Shown in pieces: positions 44,310-57,476 of a stretch of 64,000 nucleotides of DNA (positions are counted from its first letter, which is position 1; each line of letters begins with the position of its first letter). This DNA comes from Litchfieldia alkalitelluris (GTDB lineage: Bacteria; Bacillota; Bacilli; Bacillales; Salisediminibacteriaceae), in the NCBI RefSeq assembly GCF_002153425.1, contig NZ_KZ119600.1:1-64000 (forward strand), given 5' to 3'. The notes under the pieces are model-generated. The model saw nothing but the letters and a program-made list of their open reading frames with translations, had not been told where the DNA came from and ran no database searches. The translations under genes and the position numbers were made by a program.

Positions 44310-45140
44310 ATGCCTATTAAAAAGTATAAACCAACCACAAACGGTAGACGTGGAATGACTACTTTAGATTACTCTGAAATTACTACAGATACGCCTGAAA
44401 AGTCACTTCTTGAGCCATTAAACAAAAAGGCTGGCCGTAATAACCAAGGTCGTCTTACTGTACGTCACCAAGGTGGTGGGCATAAGCGTCAATATCGTGT
44501 AATTGACTTTAAGCGTGACAAAGATGGAATTCCAGGACGCGTTGCTACGATCGAATACGATCCGAACCGTTCTGCTAACATCGCTCTAATCAACTATGTT
44601 GATGGGGAAAAGAGATATATTATTGCACCAAAAGGTCTAAAAGTAGGCCAAGAAATTATGTCAGGTAAAGATGCGGATATCAAAGTTGGTAACGCACTTC
44701 AATTAAGAGATATTCCAGTGGGTACTGTACTTCACAATATCGAATTAAGACCTGGTAAAGGTGCACAGCTAGTAAGATCTGCTGGAGCTGAAGCTCAACT
44801 TCTTGGTAAAGAAGGAGATTATGTACTAGTAAGATTACGTTCAGGTGAAACTCGTTTAATCTTATCAACTTGCCGTGCTACTGTAGGTCAAGTAGGTAAT
44901 GTTGAGCATGAGTTAGTGAACATCGGTAAAGCCGGTCGTTCTCGCTGGATGGGAAAACGTCCAACAGTTCGTGGTTCTGTTATGAACCCTGTTGATCACC
45001 CACACGGTGGTGGTGAAGGACGCGCACCTATCGGTCGTAAATCACCAATGTCTCCATGGGGCAAACCAACCCTTGGATTCAAAACTCGTAAGAAAAACAA
45101 AGACACGGATAAGTATATTGTGCGTCGTCGTAAAAAATAA
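44310..45140 (+). CDS. rplB: Ribosomal protein L2
   Basis: 276 aa. Conserved [13 protein letters not shown] and the [13 protein letters not shown] loop with the histidine region near the peptidyl-transferase centre. ATG 44310 has the best spacing from AAGGAGGG and fits [12 protein letters not shown] 44304 is too near. Confidence 0.98.
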   Translation: MPIKKYKPTTNGRRGMTTLDYSEITTDTPEKSLLEPLNKKAGRNNQGRLTVRHQGGGHKRQYRVIDFKRDKDGIPGRVATIEYDPNRSANIALINYVDGEKRYIIAPKGLKVGQEIMSGKDADIKVGNALQLRDIPVGTVLHNIELRPGKGAQLVRSAGAEAQLLGKEGDYVLVRLRSGETRLILSTCRATVGQVGNVEHELVNIGKAGRSRWMGKRPTVRGSVMNPVDHPHGGGEGRAPIGRKSPMSPWGKPTLGFKTRKKNKDTDKYIVRRRKK

Positions 45141-45203
45141 CGTGATTTTACTACGGTTCTCAAGAAGTAGAGCCGTAGAACAATCGCGAAGGGAGGTACA
45201 GTC

Positions 45204-45482
45204 ATGGGTCGTAGCTTAAAAAAGGGACCTTTTGTCGATGATCATTTGATGAAGAAAGTTGAAGCAATGAGCGGTGATGATAGCAAACGCGTTATCAAAA
45301 CTTGGTCTCGTCGTTCTACAATTTTCCCTGAATTCATTGGTCACACAATTGCCGTATACGATGGTCGTAAACACGTACCGGTTTATATTTCAGAAGATAT
45401 GGTTGGACATAAACTAGGTGAGTTTGCACCTACAAGAACGTATAAAGGGCACGCAGCAGACGACAAGAAAACACGACGTTAA
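45204..45482 (+). CDS. rpsS: Ribosomal protein S19
   Basis: 92 aa, begins [15 protein letters not shown], contains [17 protein letters not shown]. Binds 16S in the 30S head with S13. GGGAGGTA upstream; 63-bp gap after rplB. Confidence 0.98.
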   Translation: MGRSLKKGPFVDDHLMKKVEAMSGDDSKRVIKTWSRRSTIFPEFIGHTIAVYDGRKHVPVYISEDMVGHKLGEFAPTRTYKGHAADDKKTRR

Positions 45483-45503
45483 TAAAGAGGGGAGGTACTT
45501 TCC

Positions 45504-45845
45504 ATGGAAGCAAAAGCAGTTGCAAAACAAGTGCGTATTGCTCCTCGTAAAGTTCGCCTAGTGGTTGACTTAATTCGCGGAAAGAGTGTAGGAGAAGCTA
45601 TCTCAATTCTACGCCTTACGCCGAAGAAAGCTTCACCAGTAGTTGAAAAGCTTTTAAATTCAGCTATCGCGAACGCTGAGCATAACTATGAAATGGAACC
45701 TGACAATTTAGTAGTCAGTAAAGTATATGTTGATGAAGGCATTACATTAAAACGATTCCGTCCACGTGCGATGGGCCGTGCAAGCCGAATCAATAAACGA
45801 ACTAGCCACATTACGGTTGTTCTTACAGAAAAGAAGGAGGGATAA
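45504..45845 (+). CDS. rplV: Ribosomal protein L22
   Basis: 113 aa; [17 protein letters not shown] start and the tunnel-lining hairpin [14 protein letters not shown]. Macrolide-relevant loop looks ordinary. 2 bp before rpsC. Confidence 0.98.
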   Translation: MEAKAVAKQVRIAPRKVRLVVDLIRGKSVGEAISILRLTPKKASPVVEKLLNSAIANAEHNYEMEPDNLVVSKVYVDEGITLKRFRPRAMGRASRINKRTSHITVVLTEKKEG

Positions 45846-45847
45846 GT

Positions 45848-47137
<1,290 letters not shown>

Positions 47138-47158
47138 TTCTGAGAGGAGGCCTGCACT

Positions 47159-47422
47159 GTGACAGAACGTAACAATCGCAAGAGCTATACTGGTCGTGTC
47201 GTATCTGACAAGATGGATAAGACGATTACGGTTCTTGTAGAAACGTATAAAATGCACCCGCTCTACGGAAAGCGTGTTAAGTACTCTAAAAAGTTAAAAG
47301 CTCATGATGAGGAAAACACAGCAAAAGCTGGCGATATCGTACGTATCATGGAGACTCGTCCATTATCTAAAGACAAACGATTCCGCCTTGTGGAAGTTGT
47401 AGAAGAAGCGGTTATTATTTAA
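47159..47422 (+). CDS. rpsQ: Ribosomal protein S17
   Basis: 87 aa, GTG start after GAGAGGAGG; OB-fold with [16 protein letters not shown] and [20 protein letters not shown]. Early 30S assembly protein. Confidence 0.97.
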   Translation: MTERNNRKSYTGRVVSDKMDKTITVLVETYKMHPLYGKRVKYSKKLKAHDEENTAKAGDIVRIMETRPLSKDKRFRLVEVVEEAVII

Positions 47423-47470
47423 AAAGTAGTAGAGATAGAAGTTTGCTTACCTGAAGGGAGGTAAAGAACT

Positions 47471-47839
47471 ATGATTCAACAAGAGAGTCGATTAAAAGTT
47501 GCTGATAACTCAGGAGCACGTGAAGTACTATGTATTAAAGTTCTTGGCGGTACAGGACGTAAAACTGCTAACATTGGTGATATTATTGTCTGTTCTGTAA
47601 AGCAAGCAACACCTGGTGGCGTTGTCAAGAAGGGTGAAGTTGTGCGTGCTGTAATCGTACGTTCTAAGAGCGGAGTTCGCCGCGCTGATGGCTCATACAT
47701 CAAATTTGATGAAAATGCAGCTGTTATTGTGCGTGACGATAAGAGCCCACGTGGGACTCGTATCTTCGGACCTGTTGCACGTGAATTGCGTGATAATCAG
47801 TTCATGAAGATCGTATCTTTAGCTCCTGAAGTACTTTAA
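47471..47839 (+). CDS. rplN: Ribosomal protein L14
   Basis: 122 aa with the signature [17 protein letters not shown] and [13 protein letters not shown]. Forms an intersubunit bridge and is the RsfS target. AAGGGAGGT upstream. Confidence 0.98.
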   Translation: MIQQESRLKVADNSGAREVLCIKVLGGTGRKTANIGDIIVCSVKQATPGGVVKKGEVVRAVIVRSKSGVRRADGSYIKFDENAAVIVRDDKSPRGTRIFGPVARELRDNQFMKIVSLAPEVL

Positions 47840-47883
47840 TAATAGAATTAGTTCGGAAATTTAGGTGTTAAGGAGGTGCCCTT

Positions 47884-48210
47884 ATGTCTCAACCAAAATT
47901 GCACGTCAAAAAAGGAGATACAGTTAAAGTTATCTCTGGGAAAGACAAAGGCAAAGAAGGTAAAGTCCTTGAAGCATACCCAAGTCAATATCGCGTGTTA
48001 GTGGAAGGTGTGAACATGGTTAAGAAACACTCTAAACCATCACAAGCTAATCCACAGGGTGGTATTTTAAATCAAGAAGCTCCAATACATGTATCTAATG
48101 TAATGCCAATTGATCCAAAAACGAGTGAGCCAACTCGCGTTGGGTATAAAGTAGAGAACGGGAAAAAAGTAAGAGTTGCAAAGAAATCTGGCGTAGTATT
48201 AGATAAGTAA
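47884..48210 (+). CDS. rplX: Ribosomal protein L24
   Basis: 108 aa with an N-terminal KOW motif ([20 protein letters not shown]). Initiator of 50S assembly. TAAGGAGGTG upstream. Confidence 0.97.
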   Translation: MSQPKLHVKKGDTVKVISGKDKGKEGKVLEAYPSQYRVLVEGVNMVKKHSKPSQANPQGGILNQEAPIHVSNVMPIDPKTSEPTRVGYKVENGKKVRVAKKSGVVLDK

Positions 48211-48239
48211 TCGCCAGTTGCTGAAGGGAGGTCTACGCA

Positions 48240-48779
48240 ATGAATCGATTGCAAGAAAGATATAGGAAAGAAATCGTTCCTGCATTAACGGAAAAGTTTA
48301 ATTACTCTTCTGTAATGGAAGTACCAAAAGTTGAGAAAATTGTTATTAACATGGGTATCGGTGATGCTGTTCAGAATTCAAAAGTTTTGGATAAAGCAGT
48401 TGAAGAATTAACAGCAATCTCTGGTCAAAAACCATTGATTACAAAAGCAAAAAAATCTATTGCAGGATTCAAGCTTCGTGAAGGTATGCCAATCGGTGCG
48501 AAAGTAACTCTTCGCGGAGAAAGAATGTATGCATTTTTAGATAAACTTGTGAGTGTATCTTTACCACGTGTACGTGACTTCCGTGGCGTATCAAAAAAAG
48601 CATTTGATGGCCGTGGTAACTACACATTAGGTGTAAAAGAACAATTAATTTTCCCAGAAATTGATTATGATAAAGTTGACAAAGTCCGAGGTATGGATAT
48701 CGTTGTTGTAACGACTGCTAAATCAGATGAGGAAGCACGTGAACTACTCACTCAAATGGGCATGCCGTTTCAAAAATAA
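48240..48779 (+). CDS. rplE: Ribosomal protein L5
   Basis: 179 aa; binds 5S rRNA. Motifs [15 protein letters not shown] and [18 protein letters not shown] present. GAAGGGAGGT upstream, 29 bp after rplX. Confidence 0.98.
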   Translation: MNRLQERYRKEIVPALTEKFNYSSVMEVPKVEKIVINMGIGDAVQNSKVLDKAVEELTAISGQKPLITKAKKSIAGFKLREGMPIGAKVTLRGERMYAFLDKLVSVSLPRVRDFRGVSKKAFDGRGNYTLGVKEQLIFPEIDYDKVDKVRGMDIVVVTTAKSDEEARELLTQMGMPFQK

Positions 48780-48808
48780 GCTCGTGCTAAAAGAGAGGAG
48801 TGAAGATC

Positions 48809-48994
48809 TTGGCAAAAAAGTCGATGATCGCAAAGAACAAGAGACCTAAAAAGTTTCAAGTGCAAGATTATACTCGATGCGAACGCTGCGGAAGACCGCA
48901 CAGTGTGCTTCGCAAATTTAAGCTATGCCGTATCTGCTTCCGAGAACTTGCATATAAAGGTCAAATTCCGGGTGTCAAAAAAGCTAGCTGGTAA
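48809..48994 (+). CDS. rpsZ: Ribosomal protein S14, zinc (type Z) form
   Basis: 61 aa, short zinc-containing form with CERCG and CRICF (four Cys, 24/27/40/43). TTG 48809 follows GAGAGGAG by eight bases and gives [18 protein letters not shown] 48800 overlaps the ribosome-binding site. Zinc-starved Bacillus use a Cys-less paralogue, not seen in this window. Confidence 0.96.
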   Translation: MAKKSMIAKNKRPKKFQVQDYTRCERCGRPHSVLRKFKLCRICFRELAYKGQIPGVKKASW

Positions 48995-49021
48995 TTCCGT
49001 TTAGGGAAGGAGGTAAATACG

Positions 49022-49420
49022 ATGGTCATGACAGATCCTATTGCAGATATGCTTACTCGTATTCGTAATGCGAATACAGTTAAACATAATAGTTTGGAGC
49101 TTCCAGCTTCAAAAATTAAGCGTGAAGTAGCTGACATTTTAAAGCGCGAAGGTTTCATTCGTGATTTTGAATATATTGAGGATAGCAAACAAGGTATCCT
49201 TCGTATTTTCCTTAAGTACGGTGCAAACAACGAACGTGTTATCACTGGACTTAAGAGAATAAGTAAGCCGGGACTTCGTGTGTACGCAAAGGCAGATCAA
49301 CTACCACGCGTACTTGGCGGATTAGGTATTGCAATCATTTCATCATCTAATGGAATGATTACGGATAAAGAAGCTCGCCAACAGCAAGTTGGAGGAGAAG
49401 TAATAGCTTACGTTTGGTAA
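49022..49420 (+). CDS. rpsH: Ribosomal protein S8
   Basis: 132 aa; [17 protein letters not shown] start and C-terminal [13 protein letters not shown]. Primary 16S binder in the platform and the known feedback regulator of the spc operon in E. coli. AAGGAGGT upstream. Confidence 0.98.
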   Translation: MVMTDPIADMLTRIRNANTVKHNSLELPASKIKREVADILKREGFIRDFEYIEDSKQGILRIFLKYGANNERVITGLKRISKPGLRVYAKADQLPRVLGGLGIAIISSSNGMITDKEARQQQVGGEVIAYVW

Positions 49421-49451
49421 TTCGATGATTGGAAGAATGGAGGTGTAAGGC

Positions 49452-49988
49452 ATGTCTCGTATTGGTTTAAAACCAGTAGAGATTCCTTCAGGAGTTGACG
49501 TGAAAGTTGAAGGAAATCAAATTACGGTTAAAGGACCTAAAGGTGAATTAACTCGTACTCTACATGAAGATATGATCGTAAAGCATGAAGACAATCAAGT
49601 AGTTGTGGAACGACCAACTGATAATAAAGAGCACCGCTCTCTTCACGGAACAACTCGTAGTGTCATCAACAATATGGTTGAAGGTGTTACGAAAGGTTAC
49701 GAGAAGTCATTAGAATTAGTAGGTGTTGGTTACAGAGCTACTAAAACTGGAAATAAATTAGTATTAAGCGTAGGTTTATCCCATCAGGTAGAATTCACAC
49801 CTGAAGATGGAATAGAAATTGACGTTCCTGCAAATACAAAAATTACTGTAAAAGGAATCGATAAAGAAAAGGTTGGAGCACTTGCTTCAAACATCCGCGC
49901 TGTAAGAAAACCTGAACCTTACAAAGGAAAAGGTATCCGCTATGAAGGCGAAAGAGTTCGTCGTAAAGAAGGTAAAACAGGTAAATAG
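49452..49988 (+). CDS. rplF: Ribosomal protein L6
   Basis: 178 aa, two similar RNA-binding domains, conserved [14 protein letters not shown] near the C-terminus. Lies by the factor-binding site. AATGGAGGTG upstream. Confidence 0.98.
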   Translation: MSRIGLKPVEIPSGVDVKVEGNQITVKGPKGELTRTLHEDMIVKHEDNQVVVERPTDNKEHRSLHGTTRSVINNMVEGVTKGYEKSLELVGVGYRATKTGNKLVLSVGLSHQVEFTPEDGIEIDVPANTKITVKGIDKEKVGALASNIRAVRKPEPYKGKGIRYEGERVRRKEGKTGK

Positions 49989-50018
49989 TAAATAACGGAA
50001 AGAAAGGACTGACGTTCA

Positions 50019-50381
50019 ATGATCACTAAGACTAACAAGAACGCGGTACGTAAGAAAAGACACGCACATGTTCGTCGCTCGATCACTGGCACTGCTGAAC
50101 GTCCTCGTTTGAATGTTTTCCGTTCTAATAAGCAAATTTACGCACAATTAATCGATGACGTCGCTGGCGTTACGGTTGCTAGTGCGTCTAGCTTAGATAA
50201 AGAACTAAAACTTGAAAACGGCGGAGATAAAGAAGCAGCTCGCCAAGTAGGCGAACTTGTTGCTAAGCGTGCCCTTGAAAAGGGTCATGAAACTGTAGTA
50301 TTTGACCGTGGAGGATATTTATATCATGGTCGCGTACAAGAACTTGCAGATGCAGCCCGAGAAGCTGGTCTGAAGTTCTAA
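50019..50381 (+). CDS. rplR: Ribosomal protein L18
   Basis: 120 aa, basic N-terminus ([20 protein letters not shown]) and [12 protein letters not shown] near the end; binds 5S rRNA with L5. Upstream AAAGAAAGGA is one of the weaker ribosome-binding sites of the operon. Confidence 0.97.
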   Translation: MITKTNKNAVRKKRHAHVRRSITGTAERPRLNVFRSNKQIYAQLIDDVAGVTVASASSLDKELKLENGGDKEAARQVGELVAKRALEKGHETVVFDRGGYLYHGRVQELADAAREAGLKF

Positions 50382-50405
50382 TCAAGGCTAGAAGGAGGGA
50401 AATTC

Positions 50406-50903
50406 ATGCGTATCGATCCAAATAAATTGGAACTTGAAGAAAGAGTCGTTACTGTCAACCGTGTTGCAAAAGTAGTAAAAGGTGGACGTCGTTTCCGCTT
50501 TGCTGCATTGGTTGTAGTTGGAGATAAAAACGGACACGTTGGTTTCGGAATGGGTAAAGCCCTAGAAGTACCGGAAGCAATCCGTAAAGCAATTGAGGAC
50601 GCTAAGAAAAACTTAATTCTTGTACCTATTCAAGGAACTACTATTCCACACCAAATTACTGGACAGTTCGGAGCAGGTAGCGTATTTTTAAAGCCAGCTT
50701 CTGAAGGTACTGGAGTTATCGCAGGTGGTCCTGTACGTGCGGTATTGGAATTAGCAGGTGTTGGTGACATCTTATCTAAATCCTTAGGTTCAAATAACCC
50801 TATTAATATGGTGCGTGCAACCATTGAAGGACTTAGAGCAGTAAAAAGTCCTGAAGAGGTAGCTAAACTACGAGGCAAATCTGTAGAAGAGTTGTTAGGT
50901 TAA
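50406..50903 (+). CDS. rpsE: Ribosomal protein S5
   Basis: 165 aa; double-stranded RNA-binding-like N domain with [21 protein letters not shown] and ribosomal-fold C domain. The spectinomycin loop segment ([11 protein letters not shown]) looks wild type. GAAGGAGGG upstream. Confidence 0.98.
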   Translation: MRIDPNKLELEERVVTVNRVAKVVKGGRRFRFAALVVVGDKNGHVGFGMGKALEVPEAIRKAIEDAKKNLILVPIQGTTIPHQITGQFGAGSVFLKPASEGTGVIAGGPVRAVLELAGVGDILSKSLGSNNPINMVRATIEGLRAVKSPEEVAKLRGKSVEELLG

Positions 50904-50916
50904 GGAGGGATTTGGC

Positions 50917-51105
50917 ATGGCAAAGAAATTAGAGATCACCCTCACACGTAGCTTGATCGGACGCCCAGAAGATCAACGCGTCACAGTGAAGACTCTAGGT
51001 CTTCGTAAAGTGAATCACACTGTCGTTCAAGAGGACAATGCAGCAATTCGCGGTATGGTAAACAAAGTTTCTCATCTCGTCAGTGTTAAAGAAGTAGAAG
51101 CGTAA
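50917..51105 (+). CDS. rpmD: Ribosomal protein L30
   Basis: 62 aa bacterial-type L30 ([20 protein letters not shown]). 13 bp after rpsE with AAGGAGGGA. Confidence 0.96.
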   Translation: MAKKLEITLTRSLIGRPEDQRVTVKTLGLRKVNHTVVQEDNAAIRGMVNKVSHLVSVKEVEA

Positions 51106-51132
51106 AAGATAAACAGTTGAGGAGGTGCAACA

Positions 51133-51573
51133 ATGAAACTTCATGAACTACAACCTGCTGAAGGTTCACGTAAAGAACGTAAGCGTAAAGGTCGTGGTAT
51201 CGCTACTGGTAATGGTAAGACAGCTGGTCGTGGACATAAAGGACAAAACTCCCGTTCTGGAGGTGGTGTTCGTCCAGGATTCGAGGGTGGACAAATGCCT
51301 ATCTTCCGTCGTTTACCAAAGCGAGGATTCACGAACCCAACACGTGTTGAGTACGCTGTTGTGAATTTAGATACTTTAAATCGTTTTGAAGACGGTACTG
51401 AAGTAACACCAGAACTTTTAGTTGAAACTGGTGTTGTTAAAAACGAGAGAGACGGAATTAAAATTCTTGGAAATGGAACTCTTGAGCGCAAGCTAACTGT
51501 TAAGGCTCATAAGTTCTCTGGTACTGCAAAAGAAGCAATCGAGGCTGCCGGCGGAACGACTGAGGTGGTTTAA
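51133..51573 (+). CDS. rplO: Ribosomal protein L15
   Basis: 146 aa; basic Gly-rich N-terminus ([19 protein letters not shown]) that threads 23S rRNA and a globular C-terminus. Its TAA overlaps the secY ATG by one base. Confidence 0.98.
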   Translation: MKLHELQPAEGSRKERKRKGRGIATGNGKTAGRGHKGQNSRSGGGVRPGFEGGQMPIFRRLPKRGFTNPTRVEYAVVNLDTLNRFEDGTEVTPELLVETGVVKNERDGIKILGNGTLERKLTVKAHKFSGTAKEAIEAAGGTTEVV

Positions 51574-52865
51574 TGTTTCGAACTATTTCCAATATCATGC
51601 GTATAGGTGATTTAAGAACGAAGATTCTTTTCACTTTAGCGATGCTCATCGTCTTTCGCATTGGTGCTCACATCCCTGCTCCAGGTGTGGATGCTGACCT
51701 TTTGGATTTTCAGGGAGAAATGAACGCCTTTGGTTTCCTTAATACCTTTGGCGGTGGGGCTTTGGAAAACTTCTCGATCTTTGCAACTGGTATAATGCCA
51801 TATATCACTGCTTCCATTATCGTTCAGCTTTTAAGAATGGACGTAGTACCTAAATTCGCTGAGTGGTCAAAACAAGGTGAAGCAGGTAGAAGGAAGTTAG
51901 CACAAGTAACGCGGTATGGTACAGTTGTCATTGCATTTTTTCAAGCGTTGGCTATGTCGATTGGGTTTAACAATATCTTCCCAGGTCTTGTTCCTAACGC
52001 GACCATACCAACTTACTTATTGATAGCTTTAACACTAACTGCGGGAACTTCTTTCCTGATGTGGTTAGGGGAACAAATTACTGCTAAGGGTGTAGGTAAC
52101 GGGATTTCAATATTGATTTTTGGTGGTATAGCAGCTGCAATCCCAAATGGTGTAAATCAAATTTATGCCACAAAGATAGTAGATGCTGGTGATCAACTAT
52201 TTATCAATATCGTTATCATTTTGTTACTACTGCTCGCAGTGTTAGCAATTACAGTCGGGGTAATATACGTACAGCAAGCCTTACGTAAAATTCCCGTGCA
52301 ATATGCAAAACGTTTGGTTGCTGGGAAACCGCAAGGGGGGCAATCGACCCACTTGCCATTAAAAGTGAACTCAGCCGGGGTAATTCCAGTTATATTCGCA
52401 ATGGCACTCTTTATTTTTCCGCCAACTGTCGCTGGATTAATAGGTGATGATAATACGATTGCCACTTGGGTAACACAAAACTTTGATTATACACAGCCAT
52501 TTGGCTTAGTCGTTTACGCGGCATTAATCATTGGGTTTACGTATTTCTATACATTTATCCAAGTTAATCCTGAACAAATGGCCGATAACTTGAAGAAACA
52601 AGGCGGTTATATACCAGGTATACGTCCCGGACAAACGACACAAGTATATATCACTCGAATCCTTTATCGTTTGACGTTCGTAGGAGCTTTATTCCTAGCA
52701 ACAGTATCAGTAATTCCTGTGTTTTTCACGGAACTGGCAGGTTTACCACCAGCTGTTCAAATTGGTGGTACTGGATTATTGATTGTCGTAGGAGTAGCTT
52801 TAGATACGATGAAACAGATTGAAAGTCAATTGATCCAACGTTCCTATAAAGGATTTATTAAATAG
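51573..52865 (+). CDS. secY: SecY, protein translocase channel
   Basis: 430 aa with ten membrane helices; plug region FGGGALENFSIF, lateral gate helices and cytosolic loops with VPKFAEWSKQGEAGRRK. Forms SecYEG with SecE (22913-23107). Translationally coupled to rplO. In Bacillus its level is set by the spc operon. Confidence 0.98.
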   Translation: MFRTISNIMRIGDLRTKILFTLAMLIVFRIGAHIPAPGVDADLLDFQGEMNAFGFLNTFGGGALENFSIFATGIMPYITASIIVQLLRMDVVPKFAEWSKQGEAGRRKLAQVTRYGTVVIAFFQALAMSIGFNNIFPGLVPNATIPTYLLIALTLTAGTSFLMWLGEQITAKGVGNGISILIFGGIAAAIPNGVNQIYATKIVDAGDQLFINIVIILLLLLAVLAITVGVIYVQQALRKIPVQYAKRLVAGKPQGGQSTHLPLKVNSAGVIPVIFAMALFIFPPTVAGLIGDDNTIATWVTQNFDYTQPFGLVVYAALIIGFTYFYTFIQVNPEQMADNLKKQGGYIPGIRPGQTTQVYITRILYRLTFVGALFLATVSVIPVFFTELAGLPPAVQIGGTGLLIVVGVALDTMKQIESQLIQRSYKGFIK

Positions 52866-52910
52866 AACGAAAGGGAGGATGACTCCCTTTGCTTTCGATC
52901 TTGAATTTAA

Positions 52911-54328
<1,418 letters not shown>

Positions 54329-54341
54329 GGGTGGTCACTAA

Positions 54342-54644
54342 ATGAAAGATCCTGATTCGATTCCACAAGTGGGAGAGCTTGTGAGAATATTGAGTGGAAG
54401 AGACAAAGAGCAGTTTGCCTGTGTGATTGAAGTTATTGATTCTCGTTTTGTCCGAATTGCTGACGGTGATAAACGGAAAGTAGATCGGGCAAAAAAGAAA
54501 AATATTCAGCACATTGAGCAGACAGGTATCGTTGCCTTGGAAGTGAAAAATAGCATTGTGGAAACAGGTCGTGTTACCAATGCCAAATTGCGATTTGCAA
54601 TTTCAACATATATCGATGATAATTTCCTGAAGGAAGGGGAGTAA
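54342..54644 (+). CDS. ybzG: KOW-domain RNA-binding protein
   Basis: 100 aa. N-terminal KOW-like segment ([26 protein letters not shown]) similar to L14e-type proteins; basic middle, no catalytic motifs. Between map and infA as in other Bacillus. Role unknown, probably ribosome- or RNA-associated. Gene name by position and similarity. Confidence 0.82.
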   Translation: MKDPDSIPQVGELVRILSGRDKEQFACVIEVIDSRFVRIADGDKRKVDRAKKKNIQHIEQTGIVALEVKNSIVETGRVTNAKLRFAISTYIDDNFLKEGE

Positions 54645-54648
54645 ATTC

Positions 54649-54867
54649 ATGGCCAAAGAAGATGTAATCGAAGTAGAAGGAACGGTGATTGAGCCGTTAC
54701 CAAATGCAATGTTCCGAGTAGAATTAGAAAACGGACATAAGATCTTGGCTCATGTCTCTGGAAAAATTCGAATGCACTTTATTCGTATTCTACCGGGTGA
54801 TAAAGTTACAGTAGAATTGTCTCCGTATGATTTAACTCGTGGTCGAATTACGTATCGCTATAAATAA
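54649..54867 (+). CDS. infA: Translation initiation factor IF-1
   Basis: 72 aa OB-fold protein ([30 protein letters not shown] end). Occupies the A site during initiation. AAGGAAGGGGAG upstream, 4 bp from the previous stop. Confidence 0.98.
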   Translation: MAKEDVIEVEGTVIEPLPNAMFRVELENGHKILAHVSGKIRMHFIRILPGDKVTVELSPYDLTRGRITYRYK

Positions 54868-54906
54868 CAAAAAAATGTTACTCCGCAGCAACATAAGGAG
54901 GTATAA

Positions 54907-55023
<117 letters not shown>

Positions 55024-55043
55024 CTCACAGGAGGTGTAAACCA

Positions 55044-55409
55044 ATGGCACGTATATCAGGTGTCGACATTCCTCGTGATAAGCGAGTTGTCGTTTCATTA
55101 ACGTACGTTTATGGAATTGGACGTTCAAGAGCAATTGAGATTCTTAAAACTGCAGGTGTATCTGAGGATACTCGTGTAAGAGATCTTACTGAAGATGAAC
55201 TTTCAAAGATCCGTGAAGTAATTGATTCATTGAAAGTAGAAGGGGATCTCCGTCGTGAAATCTCATTAAATATTAAACGTCTAATTGAAATTGGATCATA
55301 TCGTGGTATTCGTCATCGTCGCGGATTACCGGTACGAGGACAAAAAACGAAAAACAATGCACGTACACGTAAAGGTCCACGTCGTACAGTTGCAAACAAG
55401 AAGAAGTAA
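55044..55409 (+). CDS. rpsM: Ribosomal protein S13
   Basis: 121 aa; helix-two-turn-helix N-terminus ([18 protein letters not shown]) and basic tail [11 protein letters not shown]. Contacts P-site tRNA and the B1 bridge. CAGGAGGTG upstream. Confidence 0.98.
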   Translation: MARISGVDIPRDKRVVVSLTYVYGIGRSRAIEILKTAGVSEDTRVRDLTEDELSKIREVIDSLKVEGDLRREISLNIKRLIEIGSYRGIRHRRGLPVRGQKTKNNARTRKGPRRTVANKKK

Positions 55410-55427
55410 AGGAGGTATTTGTCGATT

Positions 55428-55820
55428 ATGGCTAAACCGAAAACGACTCGTTCAAAGCGTCGTCAACGTAAAAATATTGAATCCGGCATTGCGCACATTC
55501 GTTCAACTTTCAATAATACGATTGTTACAATTACGGATACTCGCGGTAACGCAATTTCGTGGGCAAGCGCTGGTGCTTTAGGCTTTAAAGGTTCTCGTAA
55601 GTCAACACCTTTTGCTGCGCAAACTGCAGCTGAAACTGCTGCAAAGGCTGCTATGGAACACGGAATGAAAATAGTTGAAGTTTCAGTTAAAGGCCCAGGT
55701 GCTGGACGAGAAGCTGCAATTCGTTCACTTCAAGCTACTGGTTTAGAAGTGAATATGATTAAAGATGTTACTCCAGTTCCACATAACGGATGCCGTCCGC
55801 CAAAACGTCGTAGAGTATAG
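55428..55820 (+). CDS. rpsK: Ribosomal protein S11
   Basis: 130 aa, [17 protein letters not shown] core and the conserved C-terminus [17 protein letters not shown] 55428 (12 bases from GGAGG) fits relatives better than TTG 55419, which is only 3 bases away. A 183-bp structured gap follows before rpoA. Confidence 0.96.
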   Translation: MAKPKTTRSKRRQRKNIESGIAHIRSTFNNTIVTITDTRGNAISWASAGALGFKGSRKSTPFAAQTAAETAAKAAMEHGMKIVEVSVKGPGAGREAAIRSLQATGLEVNMIKDVTPVPHNGCRPPKRRRV

Positions 55821-55830
55821 TCGCATCAGA

Positions 55831-55971
55831 GGTATGGAAGGTCATACCCTTGTCAATAATGGATTAAGAGTCTATAGCCGGAAACGGTTCTTTACAAAGG
55901 TATTGACGGTATCGTGACAGGTCGGGATGTGCCCAATGAGGGATTCCGGTTGAACGACTTGATTCAACCGG
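55831..55971 (+). promoter_or_regulatory. structured rpsK-rpoA intergenic RNA
   Basis: Three conserved-looking pairings: GGTATG / CATACC (55831-55848), GTCAATA (55852-55858) with TATTGAC (55901-55907), and a perfect 9-bp hairpin CCGGTTGAA / TTCAACCGG (55946-55971). No T-run, so not a terminator; a candidate feedback or processing element setting rpoA levels. Confidence 0.5.
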
Positions 55972-56003
55972 GGTTTCGACGTTTTGAAGGAGGGTTTGTT
56001 TAA

Positions 56004-56948
56004 ATGATCGAAATAGAAAAGCCAAAGATTGAAGCGGTTGAAATTAAAGAAGATGCATCATATGGGAAATTTGTTGTTGAACCATTGGAGCGAGGATACG
56101 GGACAACCTTAGGGAATTCTCTACGCAGGATCCTATTGAATTCACTTCCTGGTGCAGCAGTAACAAGTGTCCAGTTTGATGGAGTACTTCATGAGTTTTC
56201 AACCATTGAAGGAGTAGTTGAGGATGTAACATCCATCATTCTTAACTTAAAAAAACTCGCTCTGAAAATCTACTCAGATGAAGAAAAAACGCTTGAAATT
56301 GAAGCGCAAGGCGAAGGAATTGTCACTGCTGCAGACTTTATGCATGACAGTGATGTGGAGGTATTAAACCCTGACCTTCATATTGCAACACTCTCTAAGG
56401 GTGCTCAATTTCATATGAAAGTAACAGCAAGCCGAGGTCGAGGATATGTTCAAGCTGAAGGAAACAATTCAGAAGAACTTCCAATAGGTGTTATTCCAGT
56501 TGATTCTATTTACACACCAGTTTCACGTGTAAACTATCAAGTGGAAAATACGCGTGTTGGGCAGATAACAAACTTTGACAAATTAACGTTAGATGTTTGG
56601 ACTGATGGAAGTATTCGCCCAGAAGAAGCTGTATCACTTGGCGCAAAAATCTTAACTGAGCATTTAAATATTTTTGTTGGCTTGACGGACCAAGCACAGC
56701 ATGCAGAGATCATGGTAGAAAAAGAAGAAGATCAAAAAGAGAAAGTGCTTGAAATGACGATCGAAGAGTTAGACTTGTCCGTACGCTCCTACAACTGTTT
56801 GAAACGAGCAGGAATTAATACTGTTCAAGAATTAACTCAAAAAACGGAAGAAGATATGATGAAAGTACGAAATCTAGGAAGAAAATCACTAGAGGAAGTA
56901 CAAGAGAAGCTAGGCGAACTAGGCTTAGGACTTCGCAAAGAGGAATAG
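56004..56948 (+). CDS. rpoA: RNA polymerase alpha subunit
   Basis: 314 aa. N-terminal assembly domain ([19 protein letters not shown]) and C-terminal DNA- and activator-binding domain (about 245-314, [13 protein letters not shown]). ATG with GAAGGAGGG. The other core subunits are encoded at 27593-34783. Confidence 0.98.
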   Translation: MIEIEKPKIEAVEIKEDASYGKFVVEPLERGYGTTLGNSLRRILLNSLPGAAVTSVQFDGVLHEFSTIEGVVEDVTSIILNLKKLALKIYSDEEKTLEIEAQGEGIVTAADFMHDSDVEVLNPDLHIATLSKGAQFHMKVTASRGRGYVQAEGNNSEELPIGVIPVDSIYTPVSRVNYQVENTRVGQITNFDKLTLDVWTDGSIRPEEAVSLGAKILTEHLNIFVGLTDQAQHAEIMVEKEEDQKEKVLEMTIEELDLSVRSYNCLKRAGINTVQELTQKTEEDMMKVRNLGRKSLEEVQEKLGELGLGLRKEE

Positions 56949-57004
56949 TTCCCTTTCATCATAATTTAGAACATAGTAATTTGACTTGAGAAGGAGGGAC
57001 TCCC

Positions 57005-57367
57005 ATGGCATACAGAAAATTAGGTCGAGACAGCAGTGCGCGAAAAGCACTTTTCCGTGACTTAGCGACAGACTTAATCATCAATGAACGTATTGAAACT
57101 ACTGTACCTAAAGCAAAAGAGCTTCGTTCTGTTGTAGACCAAATGATTACACTAGGTAAACGTGGTGATTTGCATGCTCGTCGTCAAGCAGCTGCTTTCA
57201 TTCGTAATGAAGTTGCAGACGAAGAGACTGGCGTAAATGCGGTTCAGAAATTATTTGATGATATCGCACCACGCTATGAAGAGCGCCAAGGTGGTTATAC
57301 ACGTGTGTTAAAGCTAGGACCTCGCCGTGGAGACGGTGCAGAAATGGCGATCATTGAGCTCGTGTAA
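57005..57367 (+). CDS. rplQ: Ribosomal protein L17
   Basis: 120 aa, [19 protein letters not shown] start; surrounds the exit tunnel. GAAGGAGGG upstream. Last gene of the alpha operon, followed by a terminator. Confidence 0.97.
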   Translation: MAYRKLGRDSSARKALFRDLATDLIINERIETTVPKAKELRSVVDQMITLGKRGDLHARRQAAAFIRNEVADEETGVNAVQKLFDDIAPRYEERQGGYTRVLKLGPRRGDGAEMAIIELV

Positions 57368-57391
57368 TAGATGCATAAGAATTGATTCTTC

Positions 57392-57443
57392 AAAGGGCGA
57401 GAAACCAGATCTATTTTTAGATTCTGTTTCTGTGCCCTTTTTT
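57392..57443 (+). terminator. terminator after rplQ
   Basis: Long imperfect stem AAGGGC-GAGAAAC-AGA ... TCT-GTTTC-GCCCTT (57393-57440) followed by a T-run. Ends the S10-spc-alpha transcript before the ECF genes. Confidence 0.8.
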
Positions 57444-57476
57444 GCTTTCAGCATAATGCAATGGGGAGATGAGGGA

